From positions 1 to 9,501 of the forward strand of contig ONSE01000018.1 in assembly GCA_900320415.1 (NCBI GenBank): a DNA stretch of 9,501 nt. Reading direction: 5' to 3'. Shown here piece by piece: positions 1 through 6,811 of the stretch. Within the stretch, counting starts at the first letter, position 1; every line of letters begins with the position of its first letter. The notes under the pieces were generated by a model. That model did no database searches. It was not told where the DNA came from and was given only the letters and a program-made list of their open reading frames with translations. The translations under genes and the position numbers were made by a program. The DNA is from an uncultured Eubacteriales bacterium. Its GTDB lineage: Bacteria; Bacillota; Clostridia; Oscillospirales; Acutalibacteraceae.

Positions 1-1059
1 AACATACTGTTGGTCTGCGACGGCTCCATCGCCTTCATGGACGGCTTCAATAAGCACCTGGAGGAGATAGCGGAGAAGGGAACAGGACTGACAGATTTCC
101 GTGACTTCTGTCCAAACCCCCTGTATGAAAGCGTTGTCAAGGGTGTAGAGCTGTTCAGGGCGGAGAAGTGTGACGGTATTATCGCGGTCGGCGGCGGTTC
201 CGCGATGGACGTCGCCAAATGCATCAAGCTGTACGCCTCCTTGCCGGGAACAGGCGAGGAGGGAGCCTGGCTGCGTGCGGAGATCGAGCCGAACACGATC
301 CCCTTCCTCGCGATGCCCACAACGGCGGGCACGGGATCGGAAGCGACAAGATATGCCGTCATCTATTATAATGACGCAAAGCAGTCGGTAACAAGCGACA
401 GCTTTATTCCCGAAACGGTGCTGATGGATCCGAACGCGCTGAGGACACTGCCTCTGTACCAGAAAAAAGCGACGATGATGGATGCTCTGTGCCATGCCAT
501 TGAATCCTTCTGGTCGGTGAACAGCACGGAGGAGAGCAAGGTATACAGCAGAGCCGCCATAAGGGGCGTTCTGGAAAACATGGACGGATACCTCGCGAAC
601 ACAGAGGAAGGAAACAGCGGTATGCTGCAGGCGGCGCACACAGCGGGCAAGGCGATCAACATCACCCAGACCACCGCCGGCCATGCCATGTGCTACAAGA
701 TCACAAGCCTGTTCGGAGCGGCTCACGGCCACGCGGCGATCCTTTGCGACAGGGTGCTTTATCCCTGGATGGTCGAGAATACCGCGGGATGCATTGATCC
801 GCGCGGAGAGGAATACCTGCGCACGACCCTTGATGAAATCGGACAGTCCCTTGGATGCGCGGACGCGAAGGAGGGAGCCGCCAGGCTGAACGATATTTTT
901 GAAAGCCTTGCTTTTGCGGTGCCGGCAGCATCTGATGAGCAGTTCGCGGTTCTCAGAGAATCCGTCAATCCGGTTCGGTTAAAGAATCATCCGATTGCCT
1001 TGGATGCAGATACGATCGATACCCTTTACCACAACGTTCTGAATGGAGAAAGAAAATGA
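1..1059 (+). CDS. Phosphonoacetaldehyde reductase (iron-containing alcohol dehydrogenase), 5' partial
   Basis: Predicted NAD(P)H-dependent reduction of phosphonoacetaldehyde to 2-hydroxyethylphosphonate in the cytosol, the step catalysed by PhpC, FomC and DhpG in other phosphonate pathways. Counting residues from base 1, the nucleotide-binding GGGS is at 64-67 followed by MD, and TTAGTGSE is at 107-114. The metal ligands of the group III iron-dependent family are all present: D161 and H165 in MMDALCHAIE, H228 in TTAGHAM and H242 in AHGHA. The 14-residue spacing of the last two histidines is the family norm. The frame is open from base 1, so the gene begins upstream; 352 residues are visible and roughly 25-30 look missing, so the TTG at 10 is not the start. 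The 3' end overlaps the decarboxylase gene by 4 bp. The family call is firm. The substrate call rests on the neighbour and on overall resemblance to phosphonoacetaldehyde reductases; another small aldehyde is possible. Confidence 0.85.
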   Translation, partial: NILLVCDGSIAFMDGFNKHLEEIAEKGTGLTDFRDFCPNPLYESVVKGVELFRAEKCDGIIAVGGGSAMDVAKCIKLYASLPGTGEEGAWLRAEIEPNTIPFLAMPTTAGTGSEATRYAVIYYNDAKQSVTSDSFIPETVLMDPNALRTLPLYQKKATMMDALCHAIESFWSVNSTEESKVYSRAAIRGVLENMDGYLANTEEGNSGMLQAAHTAGKAINITQTTAGHAMCYKITSLFGAAHGHAAILCDRVLYPWMVENTAGCIDPRGEEYLRTTLDEIGQSLGCADAKEGAARLNDIFESLAFAVPAASDEQFAVLRESVNPVRLKNHPIALDADTIDTLYHNVLNGERK

Positions 1060-2177
1060 AGGTTAATAAACTTGTAGAAATCATCGGTTCGGATTTTTAT
1101 ACCGGCGTGCCTGACAGCCAGCTGAAAGCGCTGTGCAACTATCTGATGGCAGCCTATGGTATCGATCCCCACCACCATGTGATCGCCGCGAATGAAGGCA
1201 ACTGCACCGCGCTTGCGGCGGGATATCATCTGGCAACGGGTAAAGTACCCGTTGTCTATATGCAGAACAGCGGCGAGGGCAACATCATCAACCCGGTCGC
1301 GAGCCTGCTGAATGATAAGGTCTACGCGATTCCCGCGGTGTTTATCGTCGGATGGCGCGGAGAACCCGGGATCCATGACGAGCCGCAGCATATCTACCAG
1401 GGCGAGGTTACGGTAAAGCTTCTTGAGGATATGGACATCAAGACGTTTGTCATCGGTAAAGAGACGACAGACGATGAAGTGGCTGCCGCCATGGAGGATT
1501 TCAGGAGCATTCTGGCGACCGGTAAGGACGTAGCCTTTGTCATCCGCAAGGGCGCTCTGACGGATGCCCCGGATGTGGTATACAAAAACGACAACGACAT
1601 GGTACGTGAGGATATCATCAGGCATATTGTGGCGGCGAGCGGTGAAGATCCGATCGTCAGCACGACCGGCAAGGCGAGCCGTGAGCTGTTTGAGACAAGA
1701 GTCGCAAACGGTCAGAGCCATAAATATGACTTCCTGACGGTCGGTTCGATGGGACACACCAGCTCCATCGCGCTTGGCGTTGCCATCAACAAGCCCGAAC
1801 AGAGAATCTGGTGCGTGGACGGAGACGGCTCCGTACTGATGCATATGGGTTCAATGGCGGTTCTGGGCGCAAACAAGCCGAAGAATCTGATTCATGTCGT
1901 CATCAACAACGGCGCGCATGAAACCGTCGGCGGTATGCCTACCGTCGCGGCGGGCATTGACCTTGTCGGAGTGGCAAAGGCGTGCGGATATCCTTACGCG
2001 GTGAGCGTTGACAGCATGGAGAAGCTGGACGCTGAGCTTGAGGCGGCGAAGGGCAGAAACGAGCTGAGTCTGATCGAGGTTAAGTGTTCGATCGGCGCGC
2101 GCGACGATCTCGGCCGTCCGACAACGACTGCCCTCGAGAATAAACAGAACTTTATGGAGTATTTACGGACGCTGTAA
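1056..2177 (+). CDS. Phosphonopyruvate decarboxylase (thiamine-diphosphate dependent)
   Basis: Decarboxylates 3-phosphonopyruvate to phosphonoacetaldehyde, the irreversible step that pulls the unfavourable PEP mutase equilibrium forward. The 373 residues match the family's usual length. The N-terminal pyrimidine-binding domain has FYTGVPDSQL (14-23) and AANEGN (44-49), where E47 is the expected glutamate that activates the cofactor. It continues with QNSGEGN and GWRGEPGIHDEPQH, segments characteristic of this enzyme rather than of sulfopyruvate or acetolactate enzymes. The C-terminal domain carries the ThDP/Mg2+ motif GDGS at 256-259 and ends it with NN at 284-285, followed by GAHETVGG. The ATG at 1056 has GGAG at 1045-1048, 7 nt upstream, inside the reductase gene, and the ATGA overlap suggests translational coupling. 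Sulfopyruvate decarboxylase is the main alternative, but that enzyme is often split into two subunits and would not be expected beside this reductase. Confidence 0.93.
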   Translation: MKVNKLVEIIGSDFYTGVPDSQLKALCNYLMAAYGIDPHHHVIAANEGNCTALAAGYHLATGKVPVVYMQNSGEGNIINPVASLLNDKVYAIPAVFIVGWRGEPGIHDEPQHIYQGEVTVKLLEDMDIKTFVIGKETTDDEVAAAMEDFRSILATGKDVAFVIRKGALTDAPDVVYKNDNDMVREDIIRHIVAASGEDPIVSTTGKASRELFETRVANGQSHKYDFLTVGSMGHTSSIALGVAINKPEQRIWCVDGDGSVLMHMGSMAVLGANKPKNLIHVVINNGAHETVGGMPTVAAGIDLVGVAKACGYPYAVSVDSMEKLDAELEAAKGRNELSLIEVKCSIGARDDLGRPTTTALENKQNFMEYLRTL

Positions 2178-2191
2178 GCGTAGTTTGAGAG

Positions 2192-2353
2192 ATGGAATGT
2201 CCGGGCTCCGCAAGGGTACGCGATACAGTTTTCGGTGATGCCTTTGCGGACCGCGCGGCTATCATAAATACAGGGGATGAAGTGACAGATGAAAACGAAC
2301 GGTGCCGGGAAGAAGCATCCGAGATTACTGATAGTCGGCACTGTGCCGTATAA
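2192..2353 (+). other. Short ORF in the 111-bp gap, possible gene remnant (53 codons)
   Basis: An ATG-initiated 53-codon frame lies in the only sizeable gap of the operon and overlaps the start of the next gene by 65 bp in another frame. It has no clear ribosome binding site; the bases before it read GTTTGAGAG. The translated stretch FADRAAIINTGDEVT and the following residues faintly recall the N-terminus of AMP-forming acyl/aryl ligases, which often read ADR-AI-x-G-E-xTY-EL. This could be the scar of a deleted gene or chance. The rest of the gap shows no promoter or terminator that I would defend. Confidence 0.15.
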
Positions 2354-3629
2354 CACGAAGTCGACATCCCGCGCCTTTGACGCCTATTTTCACTACTGGG
2401 AGAGGGAAAACATCGCGCAGATTTTTTCCAATACCAAAAAGCCGTGCAAGGGTCATTGCGGCACCTTGTATCAGATTACGGATCACCGTATGATGCAGCG
2501 GTGGATGGGAAAGAGGATCGACACAGGCGTCCTTTTTCATTACGACGAGCTTGAGGAAGAGTGGACGGACACGGGGCTGGAGCTGGGAAGCGAAGCGGCG
2601 GAGGCCGCGTATAAATTCGGCAAAAGACACACCCCGTTCACGCATCTGCTCAGGGGCATTCTGTGGCGCAGGCGTTTCTGGTGTACAAAGAAGCTGAATC
2701 AATGGCTGGACGATTTCCGTCCCGAATGTGTATTTCTCGCATTCTCGGACGATTATTTTATTCCGCAGATCGCGCTTTACGTCGCGGAAAGGTATCATAT
2801 CCCGATCGTGTCCTGCATCGGGGATGATTATTACTTCAATGTCGTAAAATCGATCAATCCTGTTTACCATCTGTATAAAAACACCTACAGAAAACTGATC
2901 GACAGGGTTCTTTCCTGGCCGGGAAGCGCCATGTACATCAGCGACAAGATAAGAGACAAATACAATTCGGAATTCGGTCTGGACGGTGAGACGGTTTATC
3001 TGGCGTCCACCATCGAGAGGAAGCCCTTCAGCGTGATAAATACGGAGCACCCCGTTATCACCTATTTCGGCAACATCAGGATGGGCAGAAATCATTCGCT
3101 GAATGATATCGGATACGCCCTCGGAAAAATCGATCCCGGCTATGTTCTGGAGGTCTACTCGAACGAGCAGGATGAAAGCTATTACGGAATCTTTGACGGA
3201 AATCCCAACGTGGAATACATGGGCTCCGTTCCGTACGCGCAGGTCCAGAAGAGAATGTCGGAGAGCGACATCACGGTGATCGTGGAGGGCTTTGCGGAGC
3301 AGGACATCAATTTGTCGCGGTACTCTTTATCCACAAAGGCAGCGGACGCGTTGGCGAGCGGCGCGGGCATCCTGACCTATGGCTCGCTGGAGAGCGGGAT
3401 CATCGATTATATGAAATCAACCGAGGCGTCGATGGTATGTACCGACAAAGCGGATCTGGAAAGCTGTATCAAGACCCTCATGGAAGACAGGGAGCTGCAG
3501 AAACGCTGCTACGATCAGGCGATTGTCATGACAGAGCAGCACCATAACAGGAGAGCGAGCTGTACGGTTTCCGAGGGTGTGATAGAAAAAGCGATTGAAC
3601 ACATGAAGCAAGGAGATAAGGCAAAATGA
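2289..3629 (+). CDS. Putative GT-B glycosyltransferase (GT4-like, divergent)
   Basis: Probably adds a sugar to the lipid-linked repeat unit at the cytosolic face of the membrane; donor and acceptor are unknown. The 446-residue protein has a two-domain GT-B appearance. The N-terminal half opens with PRLLIVGTVPYN (11-22). A linker carries CIGDDYYFNV (176-185). The C-terminal half begins near ITYFGNIRMGRN (257-268) and contains VEYMGSVPYAQV and LSTKAADALASGAGIL (347-362), matching the common S-K-x-x-D-x-L-A-S-G pattern that binds the nucleotide sugar in GT4/GT1-like enzymes. A classical E-x7-E motif is not obvious; VEGFAEQDINLS (332-343) occupies that region. No signal peptide or membrane segment is evident. 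The ATG has AGGGGA at 2272-2277, 11 nt upstream. The 3' end overlaps the next gene by 4 bp. The call as a glycosyltransferase is likely; the family is not certain. Confidence 0.75.
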   Translation: MKTNGAGKKHPRLLIVGTVPYNTKSTSRAFDAYFHYWERENIAQIFSNTKKPCKGHCGTLYQITDHRMMQRWMGKRIDTGVLFHYDELEEEWTDTGLELGSEAAEAAYKFGKRHTPFTHLLRGILWRRRFWCTKKLNQWLDDFRPECVFLAFSDDYFIPQIALYVAERYHIPIVSCIGDDYYFNVVKSINPVYHLYKNTYRKLIDRVLSWPGSAMYISDKIRDKYNSEFGLDGETVYLASTIERKPFSVINTEHPVITYFGNIRMGRNHSLNDIGYALGKIDPGYVLEVYSNEQDESYYGIFDGNPNVEYMGSVPYAQVQKRMSESDITVIVEGFAEQDINLSRYSLSTKAADALASGAGILTYGSLESGIIDYMKSTEASMVCTDKADLESCIKTLMEDRELQKRCYDQAIVMTEQHHNRRASCTVSEGVIEKAIEHMKQGDKAK

Positions 3630-4429
3630 GCAAGAATATGACCATGTTGATTTTATCATGCGATAAGTTTTCCGATTTATGGGACGGACATATCAAGCTT
3701 CTGGAAGAGAACTGGCCCGACAGAGATATGGAAACCTTTATCGTCACGGATGCTCCCTCAGATAAAAGCTATCCCGGAATCCGCATTATTGACGCGGGCG
3801 CGGATGTAGAATGGTCCGACCGTCTTGACTTTGCGCTGAAGCAGGTAAAGACAGACTATGTTTTCATCACGCTGGATGACTATTTTCTCATAAAGAAGGT
3901 CGATGATCAGAGCATTTCCGATCTTCTCGTCATGATGGAGAAAGAAAAAATAGACTATGTCCGGCTCTTTCCGAGACCCAAGAGAGCGACGCTTGAGGAG
4001 CTGCCGGGCTACAAGGGAATAAGAAGGATAGACAATTCGTGCGACTACAGCGTTAATCTTTATTCGGGACTCTGGAAGAAAGAGTTTATGGAGAGCTGCG
4101 TGAGAATTCCGCTGAACGCGTGGAAATTTGAGGTATCCCTGCACATCAGAGCGGAGGAATACAACGCGAATTGTGTGGTCAGCCACAGAAACGAGTTTCA
4201 GATCCTTGACGTGGTTCGGAAGGGAAAGCTCCTTCACAAATCTGCCGCCTATTTCAGAAAGCACCCCGGTCTCTACGAGGGCGACAGAGCGACCAATACA
4301 TGGAGATATGAAATCAAGCTGACGTTCCAGCAGCAGGTCGCCAGGCACCTGCCCTTACCGTTAAAAAATAAAGTGAAAGCTTTTATGACCAGACGCGGAC
4401 ATCAATACTACAGTGATTATGGCAAGTAA
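3626..4429 (+). CDS. Putative GT-A-like glycosyltransferase, family not recognised
   Basis: A 267-residue soluble protein without signal peptide or membrane segment. It starts with a beta-strand-like MTMLILSCDKFSDLW (5-19), continues with ETFIVTDAP, and then shows WSDRLDFALKQV (63-74) followed by TDYVFITLDDYFLIKK (76-91). The acidic pair in LDDYF is where a GT-A enzyme would carry its DxD-like, metal and nucleotide-sugar binding motif. Later, NLYSGLWKKEFM (144-155) resembles the acceptor-side segment of such enzymes. These features suggest transfer of a sugar from a nucleotide donor, but I cannot place it in a numbered GT family. The start is well set: AGGAG at 3611-3615 lies 10 nt upstream and the ATG overlaps the preceding stop as ATGA, implying coupled translation. 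Its position between two glycosyltransferases supports a role in repeat-unit assembly. A modifying transferase is the alternative. Confidence 0.6.
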   Translation: MSKNMTMLILSCDKFSDLWDGHIKLLEENWPDRDMETFIVTDAPSDKSYPGIRIIDAGADVEWSDRLDFALKQVKTDYVFITLDDYFLIKKVDDQSISDLLVMMEKEKIDYVRLFPRPKRATLEELPGYKGIRRIDNSCDYSVNLYSGLWKKEFMESCVRIPLNAWKFEVSLHIRAEEYNANCVVSHRNEFQILDVVRKGKLLHKSAAYFRKHPGLYEGDRATNTWRYEIKLTFQQQVARHLPLPLKNKVKAFMTRRGHQYYSDYGK

Positions 4430-4430
4430 A

Positions 4431-4437
4431 AGAGAGG
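4431..4437 (+). promoter_or_regulatory. Ribosome binding site for a TTG start
   Basis: AGAGAGG lies 10 nt before TTG at 4448 and just after the preceding TAA (4427-4429). It supports TTG as the start: no in-frame ATG occurs until about codon 162, and the protein needs the N-terminal KILFINAV strand typical of its family. Confidence 0.6.
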
Positions 4438-4447
4438 CTGTTATATT

Positions 4448-5626
4448 TTGAAGATACTTTTTATCAACGCGGTCTGCGGCGTGGGCAGTACGGGAAGGAT
4501 AGTGACCGACCTGGCTCGGCAGGCAAAGAGCAAGGGGCATACCGTCAAGGTTGCCTGCTCCACCATAGAACCGATCAAGGGTGTCCGTCCTGATGAAGTG
4601 ATAACAGTGGGAAGCAGGCAGGATTATTATTTGCACAACCTCCTTTCCAGACTGACAGACCACGAGGGACTCTTTTCAAGAAGCGTGACAAGAAAGCTAC
4701 TTTCGCAGATTAAGGAATATGACCCCGATCTTGTTCATCTTCACAATCTGCACGGACATTGGATCAACTATGAATTGCTTTTTCGCTACCTTGCGGAGGA
4801 AAAGAAAAAGGTCGTGTGGACCTTGCATGATTGCTGGGCTTTTACGGGGCATTGCTCACATTTCAGCCTGTTGAAATGCGAGCAATGGAAGAGCCGCTGT
4901 CTGCACTGCAACGGACTGCACGGTTATCCTATGTGCTATGGAAAGGGCGATGTCGCCAATAATTTCGACAGGAAGAAAAAGGCGTTTACAAGTGTGGGGG
5001 ATATGACGATCGTGACTCCCTCCGAATGGCTCGCTTCTCTTGTCAGAGAAAGCTTTCTCGGGAAGTATCCCGTCGAGGTCGTGCATAACAAGATCGATAT
5101 GTCAGTCTTTACGCCCACCGCAAGTGATTTCAGAAAGGCGCATCACGCCGAGGGAAAAACGATAGTTCTGGGCGTGGCGAATGTTTGGAATCAGTCAAAG
5201 GGTCTGGATGACTTCCTCAAACTGAGAGAGCTGCTTGACGAGAGATATGTTATGGTGATGGTCGGTCTGACGCAGGAGCAGATGGCGGGCATCCCCGGTA
5301 ATATTATCGGAATACAGAGAACGAACAGTGCGCGGGAGCTGGCTGAGATCTATACGGCGGCTGACGTTTTCGTCAACCTCACTTATCAGGATACTTACCC
5401 GACAGTGAATCTTGAGGCGATCGCCTGCGGAACGCCTGTCGTTTCCTACATGACGGGAGGAAGCTGTGAGGCGTTTGATAAACACTCCGGCGTCGCTGTC
5501 CGTCAGGGTGCGGTAGGGGAGGTCCCCGGCGCGATTGAAAGGGCGCTGTTATTGGATGAAGAGGAGATACTTCAAAGGGCAAAGGCGTTTTATTCATATG
5601 GGGATTACCTGTCACTGATTTCATAA
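4448..5626 (+). CDS. GT4 glycosyltransferase, WcaC-like
   Basis: A cytosolic retaining GT-B glycosyltransferase expected to extend the lipid-linked oligosaccharide. The 392-residue protein begins with KILFINAVCGVGSTGRI (2-18), the usual first strand and glycine-rich loop of this group, followed by DLVHLHNLHGHW (94-105) and WTLHDCWAFTGHC (124-136). A cysteine-rich segment (C129, C136, C144, C151, C154, C163) is a recurring trait of WcaC-like GT4 proteins. The C-terminal domain has GVANVWNQSKGLDDF (242-256) and then DTYPTVNLEAIACGTPVV (315-332), where the second catalytic-motif glutamate is kept and the first position is aspartate, as is common in this subgroup. Translation starts at TTG. The spacer to the previous gene is 18 bp and to the polymerase gene 22 bp. 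The sugar specificity cannot be read from sequence. Confidence 0.9.
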   Translation: MKILFINAVCGVGSTGRIVTDLARQAKSKGHTVKVACSTIEPIKGVRPDEVITVGSRQDYYLHNLLSRLTDHEGLFSRSVTRKLLSQIKEYDPDLVHLHNLHGHWINYELLFRYLAEEKKKVVWTLHDCWAFTGHCSHFSLLKCEQWKSRCLHCNGLHGYPMCYGKGDVANNFDRKKKAFTSVGDMTIVTPSEWLASLVRESFLGKYPVEVVHNKIDMSVFTPTASDFRKAHHAEGKTIVLGVANVWNQSKGLDDFLKLRELLDERYVMVMVGLTQEQMAGIPGNIIGIQRTNSARELAEIYTAADVFVNLTYQDTYPTVNLEAIACGTPVVSYMTGGSCEAFDKHSGVAVRQGAVGEVPGAIERALLLDEEEILQRAKAFYSYGDYLSLIS

Positions 5627-5648
5627 CGAGTGAAGGCATAGTGGTATA

Positions 5649-6800
5649 ATGAGTATTTATTTTTTCTTGATTGCTGTAGTGCTGTTGCTTCCGGTTGCGT
5701 TTTCTTGGATAAAAGATGAGCGGCATCGGGATAACTGTGTTTTGTTTTTTTCTATTCTTGCGATATTCCTGGTGATGGTTCTGAAGGCGCCGACAGTCGG
5801 ACGCGACATAGAGGGATATAAGAGCCTGTATGATATGATGGAGCTTCGAACGTGGAGCAACTTCGATTCACTCTCATGGATGGAATGGGGATATGAACTG
5901 TTAACGATGATCTTTGTTCATATTTTCCATGCCCCGTTCCAGGTCTTTATCACCTTTGTTTACGCCTTTGTGTATTTTTCCTACTTCAAGTTTATCCAGC
6001 GTTACTCAAGGGATTACACAACAAGCGTTCTGCTGTATATTTGCTTTACCTTTTTTACGTTTGATACGTCCGCGATCAGGACGGTGTTAGGCATTGCGAT
6101 TTGTTTGCTGGCTGTCCCGTTTGCGGAGAAACGAGGGATCTGGAACGCGGTCATCTTTTTTGCTATTACGATTCTGGCGGCGCAGATCCACAAATCCGCG
6201 TACATTTTCATTATTGTTTACTTTGTGATCAGGGTAAAATTTTCAATCAAGAGCGCGGCGTTTTATGTTGGAATTCCGATGATTCTGATGGTATTCAGGT
6301 CTCAGTTCTACGGCTTGATCAACAGCTATTTAAAGACGGTGCAGGAGTCGAGCATTGCTCTCGGAGGCAATCTGATCGTGTACATTGTCTGTCTCTTGCT
6401 TACCGGATTTATCTGGCTCTATTATGAGCAGAACAATAAAAAATTTCTCCGACCCGGTGACCGGTACGGAAGAGTCGGAGATACCCTCAGTACGGACAGC
6501 GCGGCTGCGGAAAACAATCTGGTCGACTATTTTGACACAAGTGGCCTGGCTGTGCGAATGATCTATATGGCGATTATCCTTCAGCTTTTTTCAACCGGTA
6601 CGGTTTTGTCAAGAATGGCTGAGTATCTGCAGCTGTTTATTTTGATTCTGGTACCGAATAATATTATGAGATTGAACTATAAATCAAGAGTGATACTCAG
6701 AGGAATATTGTATTTCTTCGCGGTTATCTATTTCTGGCGGTTCTCGCTGGCTGACAACGCTCTTGACATAGTTCCCTATCAATTCTTCTGGGAAGTATAA
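5649..6800 (+). CDS. EpsG-family polysaccharide polymerase (Wzy)
   Basis: An integral membrane protein of 383 residues with about ten hydrophobic segments, predicted to polymerise lipid-linked repeat units on the outer face of the membrane. Family hallmarks are visible: TVGRDIEGYKSLYD (49-62) in the first large outer loop, EWGYELL (79-85), FDTSAIRTVLGIAI (138-151), HKSAYIF (181-187) and a late SRMAEYLQLF (321-330). A long hydrophilic loop from about 260 to 298, rich in charged and polar residues, interrupts the hydrophobic run. The ATG at 5649 is preceded by GAAGG (5632-5636), a rather distant and weak site, so a low translation level is possible. The gene sits directly before a flippase gene, the normal partner in Wzx/Wzy systems. 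The family call is firm; the linkage made is unknown. Confidence 0.88.
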   Translation: MSIYFFLIAVVLLLPVAFSWIKDERHRDNCVLFFSILAIFLVMVLKAPTVGRDIEGYKSLYDMMELRTWSNFDSLSWMEWGYELLTMIFVHIFHAPFQVFITFVYAFVYFSYFKFIQRYSRDYTTSVLLYICFTFFTFDTSAIRTVLGIAICLLAVPFAEKRGIWNAVIFFAITILAAQIHKSAYIFIIVYFVIRVKFSIKSAAFYVGIPMILMVFRSQFYGLINSYLKTVQESSIALGGNLIVYIVCLLLTGFIWLYYEQNNKKFLRPGDRYGRVGDTLSTDSAAAENNLVDYFDTSGLAVRMIYMAIILQLFSTGTVLSRMAEYLQLFILILVPNNIMRLNYKSRVILRGILYFFAVIYFWRFSLADNALDIVPYQFFWEV

Positions 6801-6811
6801 ATGAGGGCAGT

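Noticed and set aside
10..12. TTG at base 10 as start of the reductase
   Set aside because: The frame is open to the window edge and the residues before it (N-I-L) continue the first Rossmann strand, so the true start is upstream.
1026..1844. Long minus-strand open frame (272 codons) opposite the decarboxylase gene
   Set aside because: It lies antisense to a clearly recognised enzyme, has no family resemblance and is explained by the G/C-rich third codon positions of the + strand gene.
2207..2250. Inverted repeat TCCGCAA / TTGCGGA with a 30-nt loop in the 111-bp gap
   Set aside because: A 7-bp match is about what chance gives in a stretch of this size, and there is no T-tract after it, so it is not a credible terminator or riboswitch.
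2325..3095. Minus-strand open frame (256 codons) opposite the first glycosyltransferase
   Set aside because: It is antisense to a well-formed gene, has no recognisable domain and no neighbour on that strand.
5642..5650. Perfect extended -10 box TGGTATAAT
   Set aside because: It overlaps the start codon of the polymerase gene, lacks a -35 match, and transcription from it would miss that start; a chance match of this size is not surprising in 9.5 kb. An internal promoter for the flippase cannot be fully excluded.
6101..6427. 108-codon + strand frame inside the polymerase gene
   Set aside because: It is an out-of-frame shadow of a gene with clear EpsG-family motifs throughout, with no ribosome binding site of its own.
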